Source: Rana temporaria (lineage: Eukaryota > Chordata > Amphibia > Anura > Ranidae). From it: 64,000 bases of DNA. Below are positions 10,245 through 23,134 of this stretch, piece after piece. Numbering within the stretch: the stretch's first letter is position 1; every line of letters starts with the position of its first letter. The position numbers and the translations under genes were made by a program. The DNA lies in assembly GCF_905171775.1 (NCBI RefSeq), contig NC_053489.1:138276642-138340641 (forward strand), in the 5' to 3' direction. Under the pieces are notes generated by a model that was given only the letters and a program-made list of their open reading frames with translations, had not been told where the DNA came from and searched no databases.

Positions 10245-10718
10245 TTGCATTTAGTGGTGGTGGGTACAATTATCAACTCCAGACTCGACTATGCAAACGC
10301 CCTCTACCTCGGACTCCCAAAATACCAAATCACTCGTCTGCAGGTCGTTCAAAATACAGCCGCTCGACTCGTGACTGGGAAAAAAACATGGGAATCAATC
10401 TCACCTTCACTGAGATCCCTTCATTGGTTGCCAGTAAAAGACAGAATCACTTTTAAGGCACTCTGTCTGACACATAAGTGTGTTCAAGGAAATGCCCCCC
10501 AATATCTATGCGAAAAATTTAAATGTCACAACCCCAATCGCGTTCTGCGATCCACCAACCAAAATCTACTCCAGATACCCAAAGCCAGATACAAGTCCAA
10601 AGGAGAACGAAGATTTGGAATACAAGGACCTAGACTATGGAACGCTCTACCAACTAGCATCCGGTTGGAGGTGAATCACCTGGCCTTCAGAAGAAAACTA
10701 AAAACCCATCTATTTTGA
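10245..10718 (+). pseudogene. L2/Rex-type LINE reverse transcriptase C-terminus
   Basis: The open frame encodes the end of a LINE polyprotein: SRLDYANALYLGLP, QVVQNTAARLVTG, SLHWLPVKDRITFK, and near the stop GPRLWNALPTSIR and FRRKLKTHLF. These motifs are typical of the far C-terminal region of L2 and related fish/frog LINEs. The frame is intact to its TGA, but the reverse transcriptase palm domain is missing, so this is a 5'-truncated insertion. Confidence 0.8.
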
Positions 10719-10796
10719 GGGCAAAAGTACAGTAGGTAAAGGATACTAAGCGCCCAGAGGCGATTCAGTTCGCATGTGTTGTGCTATATAAGTTTC

Positions 10797-10835
10797 TCAC
10801 TCACTCACTCACTCACTCACTCACTCACTCACTCA
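10797..10835. repeat. (TCAC)n tail of the L2-like LINE
   Basis: Nine to ten TCAC/CACT units follow a short 3' UTR (gcgcccagaggcgattcag, tgctatataagtttc). LINEs of this group commonly end in short tandem repeats instead of poly(A). Confidence 0.85.
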
Positions 10836-11972
10836 GGACAAAAGCAGATAAGTTTGCATTATTATTCATCAATGGAAGAATAGCTTGTTAAGAGATTGTA
10901 AAAACTCTGATAATCTCATCATATCGTAATACTTTCACGAAAGCCATTTAATTTGATGGAGTTCAGGGTATGCCTGCTACATTCGGCAGTGCCAGTCCCT
11001 TCCACCATAGGAAGAGGACATACTATCTTCCATGGAAGAATTGTTATTTGTAATGTTTTACTGACACAAAATGTTCTACACTTGTAGAACCCCATATAGA
11101 CCTTTCATAAGTCCATAAAGTAGGCCTGCAGATAACTTAGGAGCATACATTTAAATGTTTCAAGTTATTCGTTTTAAAAAACAAAGCAGCAACAGTCACA
11201 TCTCATTAGACGAAATGATGTGCAACATGACAGTTTTGATAAATAAGTTACACAACTTGAAGCCAAATGAATTATCTTTCACTGACGTCACGCAGACCAT
11301 TTAATTTTCCCAGCTTTGTGAATAAGAGTTTGCCAACCACCTTATGGTTTTGTCATGGTATGAATGGCTTCTTGCCTTAAGGACTATGAACGTAATAAAT
11401 GGCATATGCTATACACATACCAAGGACTTTCCTTCCCTTGTATGAAATGTGCTTGTCTGTATTGTTTTTAAAGCTATCAAGGCTGCAATGTATTTGAAGT
11501 TAAAAGATGTTACTATTACATCTGCAGGCCTTTCAAAAATAATATTCGCATTCATTGACAAACTACTTCAAAGAAGCTGACAAATGGCTCTTTAACATCT
11601 TTTGTCACTCCAGAGTCTATATAGTTGAATTTCTTTTATTTTATTTAAAACTATTGTTCCATTTACACTGTAATTCAATAAACCATTCATGCAGTGTTAT
11701 TGTAACTACAGTCTAAGACAGATTCATTGAAGAAATAAAGTTGTTTTTTCAGTCTAGTTTTTAACTTAAGCACAGATATATAAAAATCAGGGCTGGATTT
11801 AACTGGACAAGAACTAAAAAAAAAAAAGTTTTGCTGTCTCATGTAGAACATCTAGAAATGTCCATTGTGCCTAAGCAGAATCCCAAAAAATCTATCTTTT
11901 GTCTTGGATTCCTCCTGTAAAAAAGTAGTGCACTTCCTGTGCCTTGATCCTCATAGCTGGGTAGCTGCAGTG
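10836..11972. other. No recognisable gene or repeat
   Basis: AT-rich sequence without a long open frame, splice-consistent exon or repeat that I can name. Confidence 0.5.
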
Positions 11973-12550
11973 TGAGGCCTCTTACACACGACCGTTTTCC
12001 TCGACAGAATTCATCAAGAAACTTGGTGGCAGAGCTTTTTTGCAGAGGAAAACGGTCGTGTGTATGTTTTTCATCGAGAAAACTGTTGAGTTCTCTTTTT
12101 CCTCGATGGGAGTCTCAATTTCCTCGTTGTGTTCCTCGTCGGGCTGGTTTTCGACGAGAAACTCGTTTGTGTGTATGCTAAGAAACCCGCGCATGCTCAG
12201 AATAAAGTATGAGACGGGAGCGCACCTTCAGTAAAAGTAGCGTATGTAATGGAGATAGCACATTTGTCACGCTGTAACAGACTGAAAAGTGCAAATCGTC
12301 TCTTACCAAACTTTTACTTAACATGCAGTAACATGAGATTAGCAAAAGCAGCCCCAAGGGTTGTGCCAGTGGAATCGAACTTCCCCTGCCGTGTTGAACG
12401 TCACCGCGTTTGAGAACTACAAGATTTGGTCTTGACAGTGTGTACGCAAAGAAAGCTTGTCAAGTTTCTCGACAAGCCTAACAAGGTACTCGTCGAGGAA
12501 AACGATGTTTCATTTACGACAAGTTCCTTGGTCGTGTGTACGAGGCCTCA
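11973..12550. mobile_element. Complete gaggcctc-type MITE
   Basis: It starts tgaggcctcttacacacgac and ends gtcgtgtgtacgaggcctca, giving terminal inverted repeats of about 20 bases. The left half is built from nested hairpins (cgaccgttttcctcg and cgaggaaaacggtcg). It then runs through tgtgtatgctaagaaaccc and atggagatagcaca, in the same order as the reverse complement of 5366-5690. It has no coding capacity and is probably mobilised by the two-gene element or a relative. Confidence 0.8.
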
Positions 12551-13670
12551 GACTATCTAAGGCACTGCTGCTTCTGACTCCTAGTTTCAGCATATTTAAA
12601 GGTTTCATAATGTCACTACTGTGCTGCTCAGTGATACCTGAGGGTCTGCAGTACATGCTTCTTCCTAATTCTGCTTCTTTCATTCTGTGTATCTGTACTT
12701 TCTAAACCTCTCCTGCTGCTTTTTGAATATTTTGCCACCAGTCATCCGATCACTAGTCATTAGGGGGGAAACTCTGACATGAGGCAGCAAATCCTCCTCT
12801 ACAAAGATAACCGCCTCCACACAGAGGCAGTGTTTAAAATGCATGGTAAGTCAGTAATAAGGAAAAAGATCAGTTGTAGAGAGGCCAGAGACAATAGTGG
12901 TGAAGTGTGCTTTGTCCTCTATTCACCATTTATTATACACAGCTTCCACAATTCAGGCCACTGTAGATATTAAATAACTGTGCAGATTTGTAAAAATGTT
13001 TCTTAATTTAATTGTCATACCTGTAGGAGATTTGGGCCTCCCCAAAAGCCTTTCCAGCAACCACCGGTCACATACCTGTATGCAGTGCCTGAGATAACAA
13101 GGGTGGCCCCTTACACACTTTCTGCCCAAGTACCCCAAGAAGCTGAAAAATAGTCCGCAGGAACAAAAGAAAAGCAAAATTGCCAATGTGTTGACACTAT
13201 TGGCTGGAACCTCAAAGTGTCAAATTCAGGTGAGCAAGAGCACAGCTGGTAGCGCACCATAGATGTGCCAAGTTCAGTTAAAGGTGAAGTCAGGTCTCAA
13301 GCCAGGTCTAATGACAGTTGAATGAAAAGACACCAATTTGTAAGCAGGATCAGAGTCAGGGATAGGCAGAGGTCATCAACAAGGGGCCAGAGAGGCACAA
13401 ATTCACTGGGCAGAAACATGGTCAATAGTCCAGGCCGAGGTTGGTAAGGGAGATAGACAGCAAACATAAGCAGGCAATGGTAATCCAAAAGCAGGTCAGG
13501 TGGAACCCAGGTCAGTAGAAAAATATGATTTGATATTATCTCAAATTTAAAGTTTGGTCACCCATCATGCCAGCAAACAGTAATTTTTTCTATCAGTAGA
13601 CATTAAAAATGATCATATCTCAAAATAACAATAAAAAATAAAGAAGTGAAAGGGTTAAGGACAATCCAAC
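12551..13670. other. No recognisable gene
   Basis: Mixed sequence with only short chance frames. The stretch 13020-13510 is rich in caggtcag/ccaggtc-like words and may be an old LTR fragment, but I cannot support a boundary. Confidence 0.4.
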
Positions 13671-13679
13671 TCCCCCTTA

Positions 13680-14400
13680 CATCAGTGTCACCATCAGAGT
13701 CCTTCTTACTTCTGAATCCACATCAAAGTTCCTCCGTACATCAGAGTCCACATTAGAGCCTCCCCCCTCCCTTACATCAGTGTCTTCATGAGAGGCCCCT
13801 CACATCAGTATCTAGTTAGAGTCTCTCCTTACATCAGGGCCCTTCTTTTTTCAAAGTCTACATCAGAGTCCCACCTTACATCAGGGTCCCATCAGAGTCC
13901 CCCTTATAGCATTGTCCCATCTGAGTACCCCTTACATCAGTGTCCTTATCTGAGTTACCCCCCTTACATCACAGTCCACATCAGAGTCCCCCTTACCTCC
14001 ATGTCCCCATCAAATTCCCCCTTACATCAATGTCCCCATCAGAGTCCTCCTGACATCAGAGTCCCCCAGTTAGTCTCTCCTTACCTTAGGGTCCTTCTTT
14101 TTTCAGAGTCAGCATCACAGTCCCACCTTACATCAGGGTCCCCATCAGAGTACCCCTTACATCAGTGTCCCCATCAGAGACCCCCTTACATCAGAGTCCA
14201 CATCATAGTCCCCCTTACATCAGAGTCAACATCAGAGTCCCCCTTTCATCTGTGTCCCAGTCCCCCCTTACATCAGTGTTCCCTTTTAAAGTCCACTCTT
14301 TCATCAGTGCCCCCATCAAAGTTTCCCATTTACATCAGTGTCCACATCGGTATCCACCTTACATCAGCGTCCCAATGAGAGTACCCCCTTACACGTATGC
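13680..14400. repeat. Degenerate ~30-bp minisatellite (ccccttacatcagtgtcc)
   Basis: Units of roughly 27-33 bases such as cttacatcagtgtccccat, followed by cagagtccccc, recur about 20 times with many substitutions and length changes. The long plus-strand frame across it (13788-14378) is a by-product of the repeat. Confidence 0.85.
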
Positions 14401-14827
14401 AGTAATTATGCTAACATAATGGCTGTAGCGGTGTAGTAGCAGGCTGAAAGTTGAGTGTTGGGGCAGATCTGGGCACATCTGGGCAGAGGATGGTGGGGTT
14501 AAATTTGGGTGGGGGGGGGGGGAGAAGAGACTGTGCGCAATAGCTTCGGGGTTGATAAAATCGTGTAGTGGGCCCACAGGCCATAATTTGGTGATCCCCC
14601 AGATTACAGTACTCCATAAAAGCTTAGGTGTAGTGTATGGAGTAGTTTGGGATACATTTTAAAAGTGTTTACTAAGAATTTACTACACCTGTATGTGTAT
14701 CCAATGCATTCATGCTAGCTTGTATGAAGGAAAAAAAAACAATAAAACACAAACTCACCTAAAGTGAACCTCTACTCCATTTAAAAGCCCCACTTATGAG
14801 CGGACACATCGACACAACAGATACTTT

Positions 14828-15702
14828 TGTAGCGGCCTGCTACTTTTTAGCTGGCGCTGCTTTTAATTTAGAGGGTAGTCTGAGAGTTAGTTAAACTCAG
14901 ACAGTATGATTTTACCAAATTTGGGCCTCTGTTCCAGCCATGACTGTACTGTGAGTGACCACTATTGTTGTCTGGGGTGCCGTTACCACTCCAGGCCAAG
15001 GGTGGCAGCAGTCAGGTCGAGGTGTTTTGGGTGTTTCCCCTCGGCAGCCAATCAGTTGGGAGTTGATCGTCCCGCTGTGCATGCTGGGGAGGAGTACTTA
15101 AGGGACAGACGTCATTGGACTGGGGTCATCGATCGATGGTCTGTCGTCAAACCACCCCCCGTGAGAGGCCCTCCTGGCCGGGGGTGCGTGTTCCTGTGTT
15201 CCAGGCACCGGGACGATGTTGGTCCGGGGTTGTGATTTACTAAGTAGGCCCGGTAGTCAGACTGGGTCTACGGTTGCAGAGTGGTCCTGTGCTGTTCGTA
15301 CTGGAGGGAGGAAGCCACCCGATGAAGAACCTATCTTGGAGAGCACCGAGCATGAGGCTGGTATCTCAGGAGAGGCCTTGAACTTCATCCAAGGACACAC
15401 CATTACTGAGAGGCTGAATGATGGTCGCCTGTCAGTTTTAAGTCTACAAGAATTTGATTGGGAGAGGTCCGGGTGCTGAATCCTGTGTTAAGAGGATTTT
15501 GGACCGAATATACCTCCACCCAAACAAAACCAGCAGCTCCTCCAGGGGTATTGTGACAAAGGGGGGTATTTCCGTGCCAAAAAATAATAATAATATAATG
15601 TGAATATACTAGATGTTAATTAAATATAGCTGCTCCTCAAAAACAGTGGAACCCCAGCGCCCTCCTTTTCCTTACTTTATCACCTCCGGGGGTATTGCTA
15701 CA
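14828..15702. mobile_element. Solo LTR with 4-bp target duplication
   Basis: The 875-base segment starts TGTAGC and ends GCTACA and is flanked on both sides by CTTT (14824-14827 and 15703-15706). TG...CA ends, short inverted termini and a perfect 4-base duplication are the signature of an LTR left by recombination between two LTRs. The interior is GC-rich with no long frame. The retroelement family (Gypsy or BEL) cannot be assigned from this alone. Confidence 0.8.
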
Positions 15703-17195
15703 CTTTAGTCCAACAAGTACCTTTATTAGCAAGAAAGCCTCTTTTGTGATTTGATTTGTTTCATTTTGTTTCATTTTCTTACTAGGGATGACTTTCCACT
15801 TTCTGGCTAAACTCCACCAGCCGTGATCCCTTTGTCCAGTAAAATTGCCTTTATAGTCAATAAGGTTGTCTCATTGGACAGTGGATGGGCAGTTGCTGGT
15901 TTTTAGACATGAAGTCAGGGAAAGTCAAGCTCCAGTAACAAAGTGCAACTTAATCATAGAGGGGTGTAGAATAGGCTATCCTGGCTAATATACAGCAGGT
16001 AATAACAGGTATTTTGTGTGCCTGGTCTTAAGAAGGACGTTCAAAATTTTTAATCAAATACTGATTCACTTTAACTGATGTCAAAATGTCTAGAATTAGT
16101 AGGAAGGAACCACATTTATGACTATTTTATAAACTAAAGGAAATCATTCATGAGGTAAATGGTTAACTTGTGGTTTTGCAAATCAGATTATTTGCATTGT
16201 GTCCATGAAGGTGATCTGTTGCCAGATACAATGTGTATTCATAAATAATCACATACTTTAGTAAAGAATTCCATCTATAACACAAGGGGAACATTACATA
16301 ACAACTATTAGTGACATTGTTTTGGAAGAAAAACACAGCTACTTACAAGAAAAGTGGCTCAACTTAAAGTGACAATGCAATTCCTCTTACTTTGTCATAT
16401 TACAGTAACAGTACATTGAGGTTGTTGTAAGCTCTTTTTTACTCCTTTCTTGATTGGTTGAAACAAATAACTTTTTTTGAGGTCATTCGATTAAGAAAAA
16501 AAAAAAAAAACAGACAATGGCCAATTGGAAAACGAAGAGGGAATTGAAAGTGAAATTAGGCAAACTTGTTTTTTACACAGAGTTTCCAGAGTTATCTATA
16601 GATTGTTAAAGAATTGTGATGTGAGAAAGGGAGCAATAGGGAATTTACAACAGTCTCTATGCACAGGAATTGTTAGATAGGATACAAAACATAAAATAGC
16701 ATGGGCCACTTTGAGATTATGATGACATAAGAAAACCTTCTGTTAAAAGAATATAATGCTTTAGGCTATGTTATATTTTGGTTGAAGACATTCGGTTTCC
16801 TAACGCACACCTAACCAAAGTCTTGATAGTTTATGTACACTATTTTAGTAAGTTATCGCTCTGTATTTTTCACAGTTAATCTCAATCGTGATCATGAAGA
16901 TTGTTCAGTGTGTTGGAAGGTTGTTTTCAGTAACACTGCCATTTCCCCCTATCTGTCATCTAAGTGAGGAATTTTGTAGCCTAAATACCCGATCTAATCA
17001 ACAGATAAGTCAGGTAATTCAGATAGCTTATAGAGAGGCAGTTGTCTTCTATCCTCCAGCAAGTTAAATTAGAGCAAGCACCACTGTGAGTCACGCAGAC
17101 AGTGATAGTGGAACAAGTATAACGCTAATCTTTTCCTTTTGGAAAAGGATCAGGCCTGCTTACAGAACATTTACCAGTAAGAAAAAAACATTGTA
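15703..17195. other. No recognisable gene or repeat
   Basis: Ordinary mixed sequence with one A-run at about 16495. It could be unique host DNA; no exon is supported. Confidence 0.45.
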
Positions 17196-17690
17196 ATGTA
17201 GCACCCCTGTCCTGAGCTGGCTACATTTAGTGTATGGCACTGCTATAGTTAACTGAGCTACAACTTACTTTTTTGGTCTGGTCAGGTGAATCACAAAACC
17301 TGGTGGCTGTTTGCTCCTGCCTATTCTAAATACTCCAGAAATAGCGTAAGAGGATCAGTTACTGGATTATCAATAGTTATCTGATATTAGCCAGTCCCTG
17401 GAAGACTGGCCCAGAAGATGTAGCTGGATAGAAGATAAATGTTCAAGAGGATCTGATCAGAGCTCTCTCTTCCGCTGAGGCTTCTGCCCTGGGAGGGAGC
17501 ATGTGTGTGTTCCAGAGCTGTTACTGCTGTTATGGCTATGGGGCTGCAGGAAGCTGGACCTAAAAGGGTCATAAGGTTGAGGTTATAAATAAGCCCTAGC
17601 CACAGTGTGAAACGTGTCAACTTTTACTGTACCCTGCACTCTCCATGATGTCTTTTGCAAGAAGGATCAATAAAAGTGAAGTGTTGCAGC
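17196..17690. other. Possible LTR fragment
   Basis: It begins TGTAGCACCCCTGTCC and contains ataaataagccc near 17587 and aataaaagtg near 17669, a TATA-like and a polyadenylation-like signal in the order expected within an LTR. No second end or target duplication is visible. Confidence 0.3.
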
Positions 17691-17751
17691 AAATTTTGGA
17701 TTTCTTTTGATTGTAAAGCGGTTGTAAACTCCACTTTTACTTTGAATGTGA

Positions 17752-18010
17752 GCATTTGCCCACTCAAGTCGTTTACAACAACGAACTGCAGTCAGGTTGA
17801 GACCCCGATGAGGATGACGAGAATGCAGATGAGCTTCCCTGAGATGGTTTCTGACAGTTTGTGCAGAAATTCTTTGGTTGTGCAAACCAATTGTTGCAGC
17901 AGCTGTCCGGGTGGCTGGCCTCAGACAATCTTGGAGGTGAAGATGCTGGATGTGGAGGTCCTGGGCTGGTGTGGTTACACATGGTCTGCGGTTGTGAGGC
18001 CGGTTGGATG
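17752..18010 (-). pseudogene. Tc1/mariner transposase fragment (HTH region), split by Gypsy
   Basis: The minus strand reads RISAQTVRNHLREAHL and then LNLTAVRCCKRLEWANAH, the second helix-turn-helix of an IS630/Tc1-type transposase. The frame is cut at 18010 by the Gypsy LTR. Its continuation gatgtactgccaaatt reappears at 26845-26862 on the far side. The GATG at 18007-18010 and 26845-26848 is the Gypsy target duplication. Confidence 0.75.
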
Positions 18011-18679
18011 TTATCAGGAACTTGGTAGGAGGCCGAGATGATGGGAGGGCTCCCCTTGCGGCCGAGTGCAGCACACCACTGAAGGTGACACAGCAGGTGT
18101 GGTGCCCACAGAAGCACGGGTGCCTGGATGCTGAAGACAGAGACCAGTGGAGCAACTGGAAGCTGAGCCGGGAGCCAAGCCAAGGATCATTCACCGGAAG
18201 ACAGTCCATAACCAGAAAGACCAGGGGTGAGCCAAGTCTTAGTACAGCAAGCAAGATAAACAGAGTCCAGTAAACAAGCCAGGGTCAAATGCAGGAAGCA
18301 GACAGAAGGAGGTCAGATGCGAGCCTAGGGTCGAGCCAGTGGATCAGGAAGAGCGGGTCAGAACAAGCCGGGTCAGTACACAGGAGATCAGATCAACAGG
18401 AAATTCAGGACACAGGAACACAGGGGGAGCTGAAGATAAACCAGCAAATGCAGACACTAACAGACTTCCTTATATAGGCCCATGTGACCTGCTGGTAGAG
18501 ATACTGGGTCCTAAAGTCCCTCTCCTACCAGAGATACTGGGTCCTAAAGTCCTTCTCCTGCCAGAGATGCTGGGTCCTAAAGTCCTTCTACTGCTGTTGG
18601 TTCCCTGACAATGCTTTTGCCTATGCAGGTTTGCCAACCCTGCACCATTACGCACAGGGATGCGCCTATTTCCCTGAGA
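18011..18679 (-). repeat. Gypsy 3' LTR
   Basis: It is nearly identical to the outer parts of 25009-26844 and contains a TATA box on the minus strand (cctatataagg, about 18470-18480) and the self-primer match at 18436-18445. Both ends have mutated slightly: ttatcagg replaces tgtcagg, and the other end reads tgaga where tgaca is expected. It includes a direct triplication of a roughly 33-base tcctaaagtccttctcctgcc unit at 18505-18600. Confidence 0.9.
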
Positions 18680-18691
18680 GTGCCCCCTCCT
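18680..18691 (-). promoter_or_regulatory. Polypurine tract of the Gypsy element
   Basis: The minus strand reads aggagggggc immediately upstream of the 3' LTR, the expected place for the plus-strand DNA primer. Confidence 0.7.
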
Positions 18692-21600
18692 AACGGGCAG
18701 CCTCCGGATGCCTATTTGCGCCCATTTTGCAGGATGACTGTTGCAAAATCTTTGTATAACCCTAGGGGCGTGCACATGACTCGCAGGTTCCCAAGAGCTC
18801 ACTTCTGCAGGGTATCCTTTCCACTTAATTAAAAACTGAATTGTCCTACCTCTCCGACGACAGTCAAGGGTGGACTCCACTTCAAATTCAGTCTCGTCTC
18901 CAACCAGGACCGGAGGTGGGGGTATTTCTTCTCTCCCTGGAAAAGGACTGGAAATGACATGTTTCAGAAGTGCAACATGAAATACAGGTTGGATTTTATA
19001 CGATTCAGGCAAGGCAAGTTCGAAGGCTACTGGATTTATTTCCCGTTTTATTTCAAAAGGGCCAATAAACTTTGGTCCCAATTTTTGGGAGGGACAAGGC
19101 AGTTTGAGGTTTGCAGATGAGAGCCACACTTTGTCCCCCACCTTAAAGGCAGGGTTTCCTCTCTTCTTCTTGTCATACTGTCTCTTATATCCTTCTTGGG
19201 CTTTCCGCATTGTGTCCTGGAGAATCGTATAATTGGTTTGGACGGAAGTTATTCTGTCCTGGACTGCTGGGACTGAAGATTCGGGAATGACATTTGGGTA
19301 AAAATGAGGGGTGGTAGCCATAGTTCGCCCAAAAGGGTGACTGGTTGGTAGCAGTGTGCACTGAGTTGTTATATGCGAATTCCGCACAGGGCAATAATGA
19401 GATCCAATCATCCTGAGAAAAGGAACAAAAACAACGCAGGTATTGCTCTAAGGTCTGGTTAGTCCTTTCTGTTTGGCCGTTACTCTGGGGATGGTAAGCT
19501 GTGGAAAAACATGTCTCAATTGATAGTGATTTGCAGAGGTTCCTCCAGAACCTAGAGGTGAATTGAACACCTCTATCTGACACAATGTTATCTGGTACTC
19601 CGTGCAGTCAGACTACTTATTTAATGAAAATGTCTGCAGTGTCCATGGCAGAAGGTGTGCCCATCATTGGTAAGAAATGCGCCATCTTGGATAGCCGGTC
19701 TACTACTACTAGAATGGTTGTAAATTCCTCTGAAGGGGGTAAATCCATGATAAAGTCTAAGGAAATATTTTTCCAAGGTTGCTCTGGAACTGGCAGTGGT
19801 CTTAACAGGCCCCAGGATTTTGTGTTGGACCCCTTATTCCTTTGGCATATTGTGCAGGAGTTGACATAGTCCTTACAATCGGCTCTCAGAGTAGGCCACC
19901 ATAAAGACCGTTGGACCAGTACGGTCATTTTTCGGACCCCAAAGTGGCCAGCCAGCTGGTGATCGTGGAAAGTTTTTAGGACCTGAAGCCTGGCTTGCTG
20001 TGGGACAAAAATCCTGTCTTGATGCCAAAGGAGTCCCTCCTGGCTTCTGAGGGAAGAGATTTCTGTTTCCGTGCATTGAGTGGATGCTTGTTCAATTGAA
20101 GCCCCCAAATCAGGCTAGATCAAGAGGAAGTTTTAAGGGGAAAGGATTGGACTAGGTGTGATCTCTTCAGGGGTATCAGGAAACATCCTGGACAAGTCAT
20201 CGGCTTTTCCATTTTTAGACCCTGGACGGAAGGTGATATGGAAATTGAATCGATAAAAGAATAAAGCCCATCGAGCCTGCCGGGGTCTCAGTCGCTTAGC
20301 AGTGCAGAGATACTCCAAGTTCTTATGATCTGTAAAGATCAAAATAGGGTGGACGGCATCCTCCAGGAGATATCTCCATTCCTCCAGGGCGGTCTTTATT
20401 GCCAAGAGCTCTCGATCCCCTACATCATAGTTCTTCTCAGGCTGGGTCATCTTCCGTGAAGAGAAGGCCACGGGATGAAGTAGGGCTTTGGGCCCTTGAC
20501 GTTGGGAAAGAACTGCTCCTGTGGCTACTTCGGAGGCATCAACTTCCAGAACATAGGGCAGGGCAGGATCGGGATGCTGTAAGACAGGTGCAGAGGTAAA
20601 GAGGACCTTTAGTTGATCAAAGGCCATTTGTGCTGCTTCGGACAACTGGAATCTGGTATGCTGACGTGTTATCTGGGTAATTGGTGCTACAATGGTAGAG
20701 AAGTCTCTTATAAATCTTCGGGAAAAATTTACGAAGAAGATGAACCTCTGAACACCCTTTTTATCAGAAGGGGCTGGCCACTCAAGGATGGCTTTCACCT
20801 TTTGAGGATCCATAGCTATCCCATTGGTGGTGATAATCAGTCCGAGAAACTGGATTGTTGTCTTCTCAAAGTCACATTTTTCGGCTTTTACATACAATCC
20901 GTGTACCCTGAGGATGCCCAATACCTTTTTTACATGTGTTCTGTGAAGCTCCAGAGTAGCTGAGAATATGAGGATATCGTCGAGGTAGACGATAATGAAG
21001 TGATCTAGGTACTGCCGGAAGATATCGTTAATGAAATGTTGAAATGTGGCTGGGGCGTTGCATAATCCAAATGGCATTACTAAGTATTCAAAATGTCCGA
21101 ACCTTGTTCTGAACGCTGTTTTCCACTCATCCCCCTCCCGGATGCGGACAAGATTGTAAGCTCCACGTAGGTCTAGTTTAGTGAAGACATGAGCTGTACG
21201 GAACCTCTGGAAGAGTTCTGGGATGAGGGGGAGTGGGTAGCGATTTTTAAGAGTAATTCTATTCAATTCCCTGTAATCCACACATGGCCTCAAAGTTTTA
21301 TCCTTCTTCTCAACAAAGAAAATGCCGGCACTGGCAGGAGAGGAGGAAGGGCGGATAAATCCCTTTTCAAGGTTTTCATCAATATACTGTCTCAAAGTTT
21401 CAAGTTCAGTCTCAGAGAGGGGAAAAATACGGCCAAAAGGAATCTCAGCCCCCAGTAACAACTCGATGGGGCAATCGTAGGGACGATGCGGGGGTAGGGT
21501 ATCTGCTTTCTTCTTGTCGAATACATCCTGGAACTCCTGATAGGCTGCTGGTATATTGGGATCCACACTGGGTGTGTGTAGAACAGATATGCAACTGGAA

Positions 21601-22015
21601 GAGTTCTTGGTTTCAGGAACAAGACAATGCTGGGAGAAGTGAAGAAAACTTCCCTTTTGGACCAGTCAATCTGAGGGTTGTGCGCCTGTAGCCATGGAGT
21701 TCCCAAGATGACAGGGAATATAGGAGAGCTCAGGACATCAAAACGCAGAAATTTCTGGTGACCAGAATTGATGGAGGTAAAGATAGGTGCCGTTTCCTGG
21801 GTGACATGCCCGAAACTGGGCATTGAGCCCTCAGCCAGGTGGACAGTCAGTCTTTGGCTCTTGTGGTGGAGAGGAATAGCGAGTCTCTTTGCCAGTGTCA
21901 GATCCAAAAAGCAACTACATGCTCCGGAATCCAGTATTGCTTGGAGGTGAACTTCTTTTCCTGCTATCAGTAACGTGACAGGAAGAGTGATGTGAGTCGA
22001 AGAGGACTGTTGTGC
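18690..22015 (-). pseudogene. Gypsy pol: protease, RT, RNase H, integrase, chromodomain
   Basis: Motifs in order on the minus strand: protease AILDSGAC near 21935; reverse transcriptase FVEKKDKTLRPCVDYREL near 21300 and the YLDD catalytic motif at about 20976-20990; RNase H FTDHKNLEYL near 20320; integrase zinc finger (H-H-C-C ending SCTICQRN) near 19860; DDE core LDFIMDLP, IVSDRGVQF and SNGQTERTNQ between 19750 and 19470. A C-terminal chromodomain (FEVESTLDCRRRG, FLIKWKGYP, SWEPASH) lies at 18730-18890. Lesions are a frameshift near 21630 between protease and RT, TAA and TAG between 20133 and 20108, two stops near 19610 and a frameshift near 19310. The chromodomain frame runs into the LTR without its own stop. 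Confidence 0.9.
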
Positions 22016-22017
22016 TT

Positions 22018-23101
22018 TTTTAAGGTCATATTTACCCGCACAGTAATTTACTTTGAATTCTTTTATAACGAAGATGTTTTTAAATACAAAACAATCTATA
22101 TGCCATAGTCTGTAATATGAAACTTATTCACGGAGACGTATGATCATACAAAATAGCTAATTTATTGGTAGACAAAATATGAATATTTACATGAAATTAA
22201 AATACCAGTTGCGTTACATTACCGACTTGAAAATCAATAAAATACCCCCAAAATGGGCATGCAATACCTTTGATTTGTGTCATGGTAAGTTCTCAAGATA
22301 ACTTTATGTAAATGACAATGAAACAAAAGCGTCTATTTCACATGCCCAATCGTTACTATACTGCAGGTAAGTAATTGATTAACAATGTAAAATAGATTGG
22401 ACGTTTGTTTTGTTGATAAAATTGGAACTATGTAAAAATAAAAATATAATAAAAATTGTACTCTTTAAGGAACAATTACCAGTTATTGATAATGAGAACA
22501 AACCATAACTCCAGGATATTCAATACTTCAATATTTCAACATTTCTAGGGAACAACAATAGATTTCCGATAAAATAAAAATGACATAGTTACCAATTCCA
22601 AAAATGGCTATTTCCTATTGGCAAGTGACCAGAGCTAAAATCGTTGCAGTCTTCATGCAAGTGCGCCCCCTCCCCATCGGAGTCAGTCCTCCCAGTATCA
22701 TACTTCAGTCATTGCTTCATTCCTGCTCTCATGGGGCGCTCCTATTGATGGGGTCTTCCTTGTGGTCTTCTTTCATTTTCCCATTTTTAAGATCTCCTTT
22801 CTTTAAGCTCCCTTTCCCTCTCTCACTCTCTAACTTTATATCGATCAAAACAATAGGACCATAAAGATCATACTCAGTTCTGCCCCTCTGACAACTGTCC
22901 TTAACTCATAGGCCTGTGGCACATATGGGCGTTCCTGTCCAGACGTGTCTGGTTTCTATTGGCTGACAGCTTAATAATAATTAACTTGTTCTCTGGGCTT
23001 GGAGAACCTCGAGTAATATTACTTCCAGCCACTAGGTGTCTCACCTTTATTGTGAGATCATCCATACGTTGGATATTTTTATTTTTGGGTAAATTATCGA
23101 C

Positions 23102-23134
<33 letters not shown>

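Noticed and set aside
13788..14378. 196-codon plus-strand frame
   Set aside because: It is translated from the degenerate 30-base minisatellite; no family resemblance.
17667..18254. 195-codon minus frame as one gene
   Set aside because: It fuses Gypsy LTR sequence with the Tc1 transposase fragment across the insertion border; only the part below 18010 is Tc1 coding.
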